A DNA stretch of 6,065 nucleotides from Acidobacteriota bacterium (GCA_003819755.1 RPQK01000493.1:1-6065); one strand, 5' to 3'. Positions 1-6,032 are shown, numbered from the stretch's first letter. Translations and numbers: made by a program. Notes: a model not told the origin generated them from the letters alone.

Positions 1-171
1 AACACCTCGGGCTGGGGCAAACCTTGCCGCGAGTGTTACCCCTCCGAGCCGATACTCGACCAGGCGATCAACCGGAACATCCCGATTGTGGTCACCGCCG
101 ACGCCCACCGGAAGGCAGACCTGACGCGGTACTACGATCGGGCGTTCGAGTTGCTGGGCCGGTTGCACTAG
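1..171 (+). CDS. PHP-domain phosphatase, probably histidinol-phosphatase (C-terminal fragment)
   Basis: Reading frame 1 is open from the window edge to a TAG stop and gives 56 residues; the start lies upstream of the window. The fragment begins NTSGWGKP and continues through YPSEPILDQAINRNIPIVV to TADAH. This matches the end of PHP-fold histidinol-phosphatases, where an N-T-S-G segment, a Y-P-S-x-x-I-L helix and a final D-A-H metal-ligand motif occur in that order. That family dephosphorylates L-histidinol phosphate in histidine biosynthesis, in the cytoplasm, using a metal cluster. With only the C-terminus visible, another PHP phosphoesterase is possible, so the fold is more certain than the substrate. 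It is followed by a LacI-type operator and repeat DNA and is probably not part of the downstream operon. Confidence 0.75.
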   Translation, partial: NTSGWGKPCRECYPSEPILDQAINRNIPIVVTADAHRKADLTRYYDRAFELLGRLH

Positions 172-185
172 AGCGCGCGCGGTTG

Positions 186-201
186 TTGCAAACGGTTGCA
201 A
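186..201. promoter_or_regulatory. LacI-family operator, distal site (O1)
   Basis: The site TTGCAAACGGTTGCAA is a 16-bp palindrome with one mismatched pair, centred on CG. This is the typical form of LacI/GalR-family operators, whose hinge-helix leucine intercalates at a central CpG. Its 12-bp core GCAAACGGTTGC is the exact reverse complement of the core at 423-434 beside the regulator gene. It begins 15 bp after the phosphatase stop codon. No convincing promoter was seen next to it, so an auxiliary (looping) operator is the most natural reading. Binding is inferred. Confidence 0.6.
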
Positions 202-250
202 GATAAGGACCGGCGAGCATCGACTCTTTTGAGGCATGGTGGCTGGAAGA

Positions 251-390
251 AAAGACCCCAAGGACCTCAAGGACGACAAGGACGACAAGGACGACAAGGA
301 ACTGAAAGCCCCGCGAACGTTGAGTTAGTCCTTGAGGTCCTTGAGGCCCTTGAGGTCCTTTCAAATCCTTTGGGTCCTTTCGCCCTTTTC
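251..390. repeat. Two inverted arrays of 9-bp repeats
   Basis: The left array (251-304) holds about six 9-bp units of the form AAGGACNNC; three consecutive copies at 269-295 are identical (AAGGACGAC). The right array (328-390) holds about seven units of the opposite orientation, GTCCTTGAG and variants that decay toward the regulator. The arms are separated by about 23 bp. Positions 260-274 are the exact reverse complement of 328-342 (15 bp), so a transcript or extruded DNA could fold into a long, register-slipping hairpin. Because the unit is nine bases, both strands give collagen-like G-P-Q or R-Q-G translations, which are not genes. It could end transcription from the phosphatase, but it lacks a clean hairpin plus T-tract. 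Confidence 0.75.
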
Positions 391-392
391 CC

Positions 393-421
393 TTGACAGC
401 CCGTTGATCGCTCGGAATAAT
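393..421 (+). promoter_or_regulatory. Sigma-70-type promoter of the lacI-family operon
   Basis: A perfect -35 box TTGACA (393-398) is followed after exactly 17 bp by AATAAT (416-421), five of six matches to the -10 consensus. Transcription would start around 427-429, only about 10 bases before the regulator's ATG. This is the only strong promoter seen upstream of the regulator, hydrolase and transporter genes. The -35 box begins immediately after the right-hand 9-bp repeat array, and an operator overlaps the end of the -10 box. Confidence 0.65.
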
Positions 422-436
422 TGCAACCGTTTGCCC
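421..436. promoter_or_regulatory. LacI-family operator at the transcription start (O2)
   Basis: TTGCAACCGTTTGCCC contains the core GCAACCGTTTGC (423-434), the exact reverse complement of the core of the distal site at 188-199, again centred on CG. It overlaps the last base of the predicted -10 box and the likely start point, and it ends one base before the regulator's ATG. A repressor bound here would block RNA polymerase, which suggests negative autoregulation of the whole operon. The outer right half is degenerate (CC instead of AA). Confidence 0.65.
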
Positions 437-437
437 T

Positions 438-1439
438 ATGAGAGTCACGATTCACGATATCGCGCGTGAATGCGGGGTCAATGTCAGCACCGTATCCCGT
501 TCTTTGAGCGGCTCTTACGGGGTCAATGACGAGACCCGCCAAAAGGTGCTCGCGGCCGCCAAGCGGCTGAATTATGTGCCCAACCGTGTCGCCCGGGGGC
601 TGGCCACCGGACGATCCCAGAGCCTGGCGCTCCTGATCAGTGACGTCCGTAACCCCTTCTTTGCGGAAGTGGCGCGAGGCGCGGAGGATGCGGCCTTCGC
701 TGCCGATTATGACCTGATCCTCGGCAATGCCGACCTCGACCGGGAGAGGCAGATGCGATACTTCCGCTCGCTCGTCGCCAAGCAGGTGGACGGCCTCATC
801 GTCAACTCGGTGTCCGGCCTGTCCGAAGAGGAAGTCGAGGAATTGCGGGCGTACCGCGTCCCCCTGGTGTTGCTGAACCGTTCCGAGGGTGTCCAAAGCA
901 TTTCGAGCGTTTCGGCCGACAATTTTCAAGGCGGGTTCCTGGCCGGGCAGCACCTGATCGAGCTTGGTCACCGGAACATCGCGCATCTCACCGGTCCACG
1001 CCAGCACGGCAACCTGACGGAACGGGCCAAGGGGTTTCTGAAGGCCGTTCATCAGGCGGGCAACTCGGTCCACGCCGTCGTCATCCACGGGGATCAGAAC
1101 CAGCAGGGCGGCTACACGATGGCTCGTAAGATGCTTTTGTCGCAACCCGGGGTCACAGCGGTATTCACCGCCAATGACGCGATGGCCTTCGGCGTCATAC
1201 GGGCGCTCATCGAGAACGGGAAGAAGATCCCGGATGACCTGTCGCTCGTTGGTTTTGACAATGTTGAACTGGCCTCGATTTTGCAGCCGCCGCTGACCAC
1301 GGTCCACCAGCCGAAGTACGAAATGGGGGAGGCCGCGGTTCAGATCCTGCTTCGCCAGATTGCCCGTCCGGACTCCGGGCCGGAGCACCGTCTGCTGGGC
1401 GTTCAACTGGTTGAGCGGGAATCGTGCAGGAAGGCGTGA
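438..1439 (+). CDS. LacI/GalR-family transcriptional regulator
   Basis: The 333-residue product has the family's usual length and order. An N-terminal helix-turn-helix (VTIHDIARECGVNVSTVSR, residues 3-21) is followed by the hinge helix NRVARGLATG (49-58), with Leu55 at the position that intercalates into the central CpG of operators. A periplasmic-binding-protein-like sensor domain follows from about residue 62 (LALLISDVRNPFF to the DDLSLVGFDN and TTVHQP segments near 266-292). Residues Val16-Ser17 occupy the operator-specificity positions. The ATG at 438 is set by the conserved N-terminus; the next in-frame Met is far inside the protein. There is no Shine-Dalgarno sequence before it, because an operator fills that space, so the message is probably leaderless or nearly so. 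As first gene of the operon it should control the hydrolase and transporter as well as itself. The effector is unknown; a sugar or uronate is likely from context. Confidence 0.95.
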   Translation: MRVTIHDIARECGVNVSTVSRSLSGSYGVNDETRQKVLAAAKRLNYVPNRVARGLATGRSQSLALLISDVRNPFFAEVARGAEDAAFAADYDLILGNADLDRERQMRYFRSLVAKQVDGLIVNSVSGLSEEEVEELRAYRVPLVLLNRSEGVQSISSVSADNFQGGFLAGQHLIELGHRNIAHLTGPRQHGNLTERAKGFLKAVHQAGNSVHAVVIHGDQNQQGGYTMARKMLLSQPGVTAVFTANDAMAFGVIRALIENGKKIPDDLSLVGFDNVELASILQPPLTTVHQPKYEMGEAAVQILLRQIARPDSGPEHRLLGVQLVERESCRKA

Positions 1440-1470
1440 GGACGCGTTCAGAGTTGTTGAGAGGGGTGTC

Positions 1471-3657
1471 ATGGGGAAGGTTACACGAAGAGACTTCTGC
1501 TGGTCAGTCACTACGGGCACGATGGCAGCATCGGCATGGGCTCAGGCTAGAACACTCTCTAGTCCAGACCCACCCCCCGATTCGTCCTGGACGACTTCCT
1601 GCCGGGCGGTGATTGCCGAAGCCTACAATCCCCCGTTTTACCCTTCTTTCGACTACACACCCGAGAAGGCCGTGGCCATAACCAAGGCGCTCAATGCCAA
1701 CGCCTTCCGTTACCCCGCCGCCTCTTACTTCGCCTACTTTCCGACCCGGACCCGTTACCCGATCCATCCCGAGCTCGCCCCGGGCCAGGATCCGATGAAG
1801 GAGACGGTTGATCTCTGCCACCGGGCCGGGCTGAGGGTGATCGCGTATATCCCGCTCAATCACCCGTTCATGGAAGTGAGTGCGGGCAATCCGTTCTACC
1901 AGGAGTGGGTTAAGCGGCTCGAAAACGGGAAACCGATGACAACCGAGCACTACGGTTATACGCCCTACTATGAGGGCTGCCTGAACAGCCCGGTTCGTGA
2001 CGAAATCCGGCAACTGGTCAAGGAAGTGGTGACGGGGTACGAGATCGATGCGGCCTATTTTGACGGACCCTACATGGGGATGCGCAACGCCCGCCGCTTC
2101 TGTTACTGCCGGCCGTGCCGCGAGGCCTACCGGAAAGCCCGGAACCAGGAGATCCCGCCTGACGATGGCAGCAAGGGCCGGGAGGCAGAGATCGAGTACA
2201 CGCTCTGGCTCCGGGACGAAGTGGTCATCGCCTACCTGGACGAAATCCGCCAGATGATTCGACGCGAGCGCAACGTCCCGGTCCTGTTCAACGACACGTC
2301 GCTGCTCAGCAGCCGCGAATGGCGCAACCGCGCCATTCCAGTCGTCGACGGCTTCATGTTCGAGGCGGCCGAGACGCCGGAGCAAAAACTCTTCAACCTG
2401 GAGCTCGGCCATTCAACCGGCAAGACGATCTGGACTTACGTCGGGACCCACACCCAGTACAATCGCGAGCACCTGAAAAACGAGCGGGTGCGGGGCTGGT
2501 TCAGCTACCCTGTCGAAAGTGAGGAACTGCTCATCGACGGCGCGACCGCGCTGGCCGGTCATGCCGGTCTTAAGTACTGGGGTTTGAGCCGGTTTTTCTA
2601 CATGAAAGAAGATCCCTTGTCCTATGCGTCGGGGCGTTACGTACGCTCTATTTTTGATTTTGCTGCCAGGAACTCGACTTTGCTGTTCCAAGCCCATTCG
2701 CAACCGGTTGCAGGACTGCTTATCGGCTCGCAGACAATAGACTGGTACGACGGCAGCATCTTCATGGCGGACGCGTACAAAAACAGCTACTACGGGGCTT
2801 TTCAGCTGCTCAAAGAGCGGTGTTACGATTGCGAACCATTCCTCGACTACCGCCTCAGTCCGGAGCTTCTCTCCCGCTATCGGCTCCTCTACGTACCGAA
2901 CGCTCCCTGCCTGAGTGATCCGCAGTGCGAGACGATCCGCCGTTACGTCGATTCCGGCGGTGTGGTGGTCGCCACTCATCTGACTTCGGCGGCGGACGAG
3001 CTCGGACGGGTGCGGAAGGATTTCGGCCTGGCCGATCTCTTTGGCGCCCACCTGAAGGCGCCCGAGCCGGTCGAGATTCCGGATCTCTATCTCCTTCCTG
3101 TGGGCGCTTCCGAACCCCTGCCCCAAGATCCTCAAGTCGTGCTCTTTGAGGCGATCGATCCCGATTCTGTGGTGGCTCGCACGATCGACCGGGGCCATCG
3201 GCGAACCCTGGGTCCGGCGGTGGTGAAGCGCGCCTTTGGGAAGGGACAGGTGATCTACATCGGGTCGAGCCTGGAGCCGATTTACGAGGAAACACGGCTG
3301 GGTGTCATACGGGATTACGTGGGTTCTCTGATTGATCCGCTGGTGGGCCGATTCCGTCGTTATGACGTGGCGCCACGACCGGGGCTGATGCCCCACTGCA
3401 CTGTCTCCGGTAACAGCCTGCTTCTTCATCTCCTGGCAAATACCGGCAACAAGTGGAAAAAGCCGCGTCAAAGGGAGGAGTACCTGCCAATTCCGGACGT
3501 AAAGGCCCGCCTTCGGATTCCAGGCGGCCGCAAGGTCAAAAAAGTTCACTTGCTCCGCGCTGGTCGGGCGGTTGATTATTCCTCCAACGGTGAGTGGCTT
3601 GAGGTGAACGTCCCCCAAGTCGCGATTCACGAGCTGATTCAGGTGGAACTAATCTGA
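1471..3657 (+). CDS. Tat-exported glycoside hydrolase-like protein (GHL6/GH42-like)
   Basis: The 728-residue product starts at ATG 1471, behind AGAGGGG (1460-1466). An upstream TTG start at 1360 would overlap the regulator and bury the signal peptide. Residues 5-11 (TRRDFCW) form a twin-arginine motif, followed by a hydrophobic stretch and an A-Q-A (24-26) cleavage site, so export to the periplasm or beyond is expected. Residues ~45-400 look like a TIM-barrel of uncharacterised glycoside-hydrolase-like families: AYIPLNHPF near 125, a conserved GCLNSPVRDEI segment (169-179), YFDGPY (196-201, Asp198 a candidate catalytic residue) and GFMFEAAE (294-301). A C-Y-C-x-x-C motif lies at 211-216 and could bind metal (inference). 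Residues ~410-605 resemble the GATase-like trimerisation domain of GH42 beta-galactosidases, and ~640-728 a C-terminal beta domain. The substrate is unknown. It follows the regulator by 31 bp and overlaps the transporter start by one base. Confidence 0.75.
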   Translation: MGKVTRRDFCWSVTTGTMAASAWAQARTLSSPDPPPDSSWTTSCRAVIAEAYNPPFYPSFDYTPEKAVAITKALNANAFRYPAASYFAYFPTRTRYPIHPELAPGQDPMKETVDLCHRAGLRVIAYIPLNHPFMEVSAGNPFYQEWVKRLENGKPMTTEHYGYTPYYEGCLNSPVRDEIRQLVKEVVTGYEIDAAYFDGPYMGMRNARRFCYCRPCREAYRKARNQEIPPDDGSKGREAEIEYTLWLRDEVVIAYLDEIRQMIRRERNVPVLFNDTSLLSSREWRNRAIPVVDGFMFEAAETPEQKLFNLELGHSTGKTIWTYVGTHTQYNREHLKNERVRGWFSYPVESEELLIDGATALAGHAGLKYWGLSRFFYMKEDPLSYASGRYVRSIFDFAARNSTLLFQAHSQPVAGLLIGSQTIDWYDGSIFMADAYKNSYYGAFQLLKERCYDCEPFLDYRLSPELLSRYRLLYVPNAPCLSDPQCETIRRYVDSGGVVVATHLTSAADELGRVRKDFGLADLFGAHLKAPEPVEIPDLYLLPVGASEPLPQDPQVVLFEAIDPDSVVARTIDRGHRRTLGPAVVKRAFGKGQVIYIGSSLEPIYEETRLGVIRDYVGSLIDPLVGRFRRYDVAPRPGLMPHCTVSGNSLLLHLLANTGNKWKKPRQREEYLPIPDVKARLRIPGGRKVKKVHLLRAGRAVDYSSNGEWLEVNVPQVAIHELIQVELI
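2698..2713. promoter_or_regulatory. Possible intragenic LacI-type operator (O3)
   Basis: Inside the hydrolase gene, GCAACCGGTTGC (2700-2711) is a perfect 12-bp palindrome centred on CG. It is built from the GCAACC half-site that occurs once in each of the two upstream operators. Over 16 bp (TCGCAACCGGTTGCAG) it matches the distal operator at 13 positions. It encodes S-Q-P-V-A, residues 410-414. Some 12-bp palindrome is expected by chance in 6 kb, but one matching these half-sites is less likely. An auxiliary operator comparable to lac O2 is possible but unproven. Confidence 0.3.
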
Positions 3658-4937
3658 TGGAAGCAAAACATTCTGGAGCGCCGGCTGCCGACATAGGTCG
3701 CGACCAAACGGCGTTCTACTCGCCCGATGTGAGCCCTTCGCCGTGGCGCTGGTTCATGATCGGCCTCGTTTTCTGGGCGACGGTGATCAACTACCTCGAC
3801 CGTCAGACCCTGTCGGTCGTCGCGCCGGTGCTGCGGGAAGAGTTCGGGATGAGCAATGTGACTTATTCCCGGGTGGTGTTCGGCTTCCTGCTCGCCTACA
3901 CGATCATGAACGGCGTTTCCGGTCCGCTGATCGACCGGCTGGGTACCCGTCTCGGATACGCCCTCTGCATGCTCTGGTGGTCAGGCTCGGCTATCCTGCA
4001 TGCCTTCGCCACCGGCCCCTGGACGCTCGGCCTCGCGCGCTTTTCGCTCGGGATGGGAGAAGCCGGCAACTGGCCGGCCGGAGTTAAGGTGGTCGCAGAG
4101 TGGTTCCCGAAGAAAGAGCGGGCACTGGCCTCTGGTATCTTCAACAGCGGCTCGGCCATCGGTGCTATCCTCGCCCCCCCACTGGTCGCCTGGATTCTAC
4201 TCCAGTTCGGCTGGCCCGCTGCCTTCGTGGCGGTGGGGGTCACCGGCTTTCTGTGGCTGCTCGTCTGGTGGCCCTCCTACCATGTACCTGGTCCCGTTGC
4301 AGGGAGTAAACCGGAGGAGACGATCCCAACACGGCAGCTCCTCAAAAAGAAATTCGTCTGGGTGTTTACCCTCTCGAAGATCTTCATGGACCCTGTCTGG
4401 TACTTCTACATTTTCTGGTTTCCCGAGTACCTGAAATCAGCACGGAACTTTGACATGGCTTCTATCGGCAAGTACGGCTGGATACCTTTCCTCGTCGCGG
4501 GATTCGGGAACATTCTGGGCGGCTTGCTCTCGAGTGCATTGCTGCGTCGCGGCTGGCCGCTGACCGCCGCTCGGAAGTCCTCCGTGACCGTCTTTGCGGC
4601 GCTGATGACGGCGGCGATTCCCGCCGTGCTGGTCGCCGATGTGCGGGTATCGATCGCCCTCGTTTCGCTTGCCATGATCGGCTATACCGGGAGCCTGGCC
4701 AATATGATGGCCTTTCCGGCGGACGTGTTCCCGAAGACCGTCGTCGGCTCGGTGTACGGGATCGCGAGCATGGGAGCGGGATTCGGAGGAATGCTTTTCA
4801 CCCTCTTAACCGGTTGGATGGTCGATCACTATTCTTATCATCCGGTTTTCTTTATGTTTGGAATCGCACCCCTGGTCTGCACGACTATCTTGTGGCTTTG
4901 GCTCGGGCCGATTGAAAAGGGAGCGGCTGACAGCTGA
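3657..4937 (+). CDS. MFS transporter, ExuT-like hexuronate/organic-anion symporter
   Basis: The 426-residue product is a standard-length 12-helix major facilitator of the anion:cation symporter type. After a ~30-residue cytoplasmic tail, the first helix starts at PWRWFMIGLVFW and ends in NYLDRQTLSV (45-54). The loop-2/3 motif GPLIDRLGTR (89-98) and GMGEAGNWPAG (132-142) follow, then EWFPKKERALASGIFNSG (148-165) and IGAILAPPLV. These segments line up well with E. coli ExuT (galacturonate/glucuronate:H+ symport), including the RWYMI-like start and the EWFPAKER-like stretch. A hydrophilic central loop lies near 206-232. The ATG overlaps the hydrolase stop as TGATG, suggesting translational coupling; AGGTGG at 3641-3646 is a distant ribosome site. 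The last codons (A-D-S) and the stop come from a tandem heptamer repeat, so the C-terminus may have been altered by repeat growth. Family is certain; substrate is inferred. Confidence 0.85.
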   Translation: MEAKHSGAPAADIGRDQTAFYSPDVSPSPWRWFMIGLVFWATVINYLDRQTLSVVAPVLREEFGMSNVTYSRVVFGFLLAYTIMNGVSGPLIDRLGTRLGYALCMLWWSGSAILHAFATGPWTLGLARFSLGMGEAGNWPAGVKVVAEWFPKKERALASGIFNSGSAIGAILAPPLVAWILLQFGWPAAFVAVGVTGFLWLLVWWPSYHVPGPVAGSKPEETIPTRQLLKKKFVWVFTLSKIFMDPVWYFYIFWFPEYLKSARNFDMASIGKYGWIPFLVAGFGNILGGLLSSALLRRGWPLTAARKSSVTVFAALMTAAIPAVLVADVRVSIALVSLAMIGYTGSLANMMAFPADVFPKTVVGSVYGIASMGAGFGGMLFTLLTGWMVDHYSYHPVFFMFGIAPLVCTTILWLWLGPIEKGAADS

Positions 4938-5042
4938 CGGCTGACAGCTGACGGCTGACGGCTGACGGCTGACGGCTGACAGCTGACAGCTGACGGCTGA
5001 CAGGTGACTGCTGACAGCTGACAGGTGACTGCTGACAGCTGA
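4924..5042. repeat. 17-copy heptamer tandem array (CNGCTGA type)
   Basis: Seventeen uninterrupted 7-bp units run across 119 bp. Eleven units near the transporter are CGGCTGA or CAGCTGA. The last six units form two exact copies of a 21-bp higher-order repeat (5001-5021 and 5022-5042), each made of CAGGTGA, CTGCTGA and CAGCTGA. Every unit contains TGA and seven is not a multiple of three, so the + strand is closed in all three frames, while the - strand stays open and reads as a fake repetitive S-A-V-S-x-Q-P peptide. The array starts inside the transporter gene and provides its stop codon. Copy number probably varies by replication slippage (inference). Confidence 0.95.
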
Positions 5043-5206
5043 GAAGGTGTGAAGAAAATCAAGCGTGTCGACGGGCTTTTATCGTGGCCGGACTCTCCAG
5101 AGTCCGGCGCGTGGATGATGGCTGGTTGCACGATGTACTGGCCGGACTCTGGAGAGTCCGGCCACGATAAAAGCCCGTCGACACGCTTGATTTTTTTCAC
5201 ACCTTC
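5043..5206. repeat. 164-bp long inverted-repeat element, MITE-like
   Basis: The left arm (5043-5108) and right arm (5141-5206) are reverse complements over 66 bp with one mismatch (G at 5054 against the T-run of the right arm), around a 32-bp loop (5109-5140). Each arm has its own inner hairpin: GCCGGACTCT, two bases, AGAGTCCGGC (5087-5108 and 5141-5162). The element has no coding capacity. The trinucleotide TGA flanks it directly on both sides (5040-5042, 5207-5209), and heptamer-like sequence resumes at the right (TGACAGG 5207-5213, CAGGTGA 5226-5232). This suggests insertion into the heptamer array with a 3-bp target duplication, although TGA is also part of every heptamer. In RNA it would form a very stable stem that could end or insulate transcription between the transporter and SDR genes. 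No known family was recognised. Confidence 0.85.
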
Positions 5207-5255
5207 TGACAGGCGCGATTGATGACAGGTGACACCTTTGGCAGAGGAGGACAAC
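5207..5255. repeat. Degenerate heptamer remnants and ribosome site before the SDR gene
   Basis: TGACAGG (5207-5213) and CAGGTGA (5226-5232) continue the heptamer theme to the right of the inverted-repeat element. The stretch ends in a strong Shine-Dalgarno AGAGGAGG (5243-5250), five bases before the ATG at 5256, which decides the SDR start over an in-frame GTG at 5229. No convincing -35/-10 pair was found here, so the SDR promoter, if separate from the operon, is unidentified. Confidence 0.6.
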
Positions 5256-6023
5256 ATGTCAACTCAAAGTGAATTTCGGGATAAAACCGTACTGATAACG
5301 GGCGCGAGCAACGGCATCGGTGCGGAGACGGCGGCTCTCTTCGGCGAGGCCGGCGCTCGGGTTATCGTCCACTACAATAAGGCCGCAGACCAGGCAGCGA
5401 CCGTGCTGAGCCGGGTCCGAGAGTCAGGGGGAGACGGGCAGGTTCTGCAAGGCGACCTGACGACTATGGCCGGATGCCGGGAGCTGATCAGCCAGATCCG
5501 AGGCACCGGGCGAAGCATCGACATCCTTGTGAACAACGCCGGTTCCCTCATAAAACGGACGCCGATTCTGCAGTTCACACAGGAGCTCTGGGACCAGGTC
5601 ATGACACTGAACCTGACCTCCGCGTTCTTCCTCAGCCAGGCAGTGCTTCCCGGGATGGTAGAGAAGAAACGGGGAGTGATCGTCAACGTGGGCTCGATTG
5701 CAGGGCGAAACGGCGGGGGGATGGGGGCTTCGGCTTATTCGATCGCCAAGGCGGCCATTTCCACGATGACCCGTTCCTTCGCCAAGGAGTTCTCACCGCA
5801 CGGCATCCGGGTCAATTGTGTCTCCCCGGGAACCATCGACACCAATTACCACCGGACCTTTTCCACGCAAGCCATGCTCGATTCGATCGCCGCTGCAACG
5901 CCGATGGGAAGATTGGGAACCGCCCGCGAGGTCGCCGAAGTGATCCTGTTCCTGTGCTCCTGCCGTTCAAACTTCATCCAGGGTCAGACGATCGAGGTAA
6001 ACGGCGGGTTCATGATGCCGTGA
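5256..6023 (+). CDS. Short-chain dehydrogenase/reductase (SDR), classical type
   Basis: The 255-residue product has the normal length of classical SDRs and all the expected motifs: the Rossmann dinucleotide motif TGASNGIG (15-22), Asp67 in GDL for adenine binding, NNAG (93-96), and the catalytic tetrad Asn119, Ser147 (NVGSIAG), Tyr161 and Lys165 (YSIAK). A P-G motif follows at 191-192 (NCVSPGTIDT), and the C-terminal GQTIEVNGGF matches the FabG-like subgroup. It is a soluble cytoplasmic NAD(P)-dependent oxidoreductase. Overall it resembles 3-oxoacyl-ACP reductase and sugar-alcohol or sugar-acid dehydrogenases, which sequence alone does not separate. Next to an ExuT-like transporter and a glycosidase, a sugar or sugar-acid dehydrogenase is the better guess. 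A strong Shine-Dalgarno precedes the ATG. Repeat DNA separates it from the operon, so it may be transcribed independently. Confidence 0.93.
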   Translation: MSTQSEFRDKTVLITGASNGIGAETAALFGEAGARVIVHYNKAADQAATVLSRVRESGGDGQVLQGDLTTMAGCRELISQIRGTGRSIDILVNNAGSLIKRTPILQFTQELWDQVMTLNLTSAFFLSQAVLPGMVEKKRGVIVNVGSIAGRNGGGMGASAYSIAKAAISTMTRSFAKEFSPHGIRVNCVSPGTIDTNYHRTFSTQAMLDSIAAATPMGRLGTAREVAEVILFLCSCRSNFIQGQTIEVNGGFMMP

Positions 6024-6032
6024 AACAGCTGG

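Noticed and set aside
92..448. Collagen-like G-P-Q repeat protein on the - strand
   Set aside because: The repetitive peptide is only the translation of the 9-bp DNA repeats; there is no ribosome site or family support.
1360..1470. Upstream TTG start for the hydrolase (37 extra residues)
   Set aside because: It overlaps the regulator gene, lacks a ribosome site, and would place the twin-arginine signal internally; ATG 1471 has AGAGGGG in position.
267..1520. 417-codon open frame on the - strand opposite the LacI-family gene
   Set aside because: It is a GC-driven shadow of a clearly conserved regulator, its product shows no recognisable family, and its end runs through the 9-bp repeats.
2413..3630. 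405-codon open frame on the - strand opposite the hydrolase gene
   Set aside because: Its composition is that of an antisense shadow in high-GC DNA; the + strand protein has a signal peptide, domain motifs and operon context.
4924..5206. CRISPR array
   Set aside because: The 7-bp units are contiguous with no spacers, and the 66-bp arms are inverted rather than direct repeats.
5043..5206. Simple rho-independent terminator for the transporter gene
   Set aside because: The stem is far longer than normal and the T-run at 5191-5197 lies inside the right arm instead of following the stem; termination is possible, but the structure is better described as an inverted-repeat element.
4838..5257. 139-codon - strand frame with S-A-V-S-x-Q-P repeats
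   Set aside because: The peptide arises from reading the heptamer array in reverse, where TGA becomes TCA and no stops occur; the rest crosses the inverted-repeat element.
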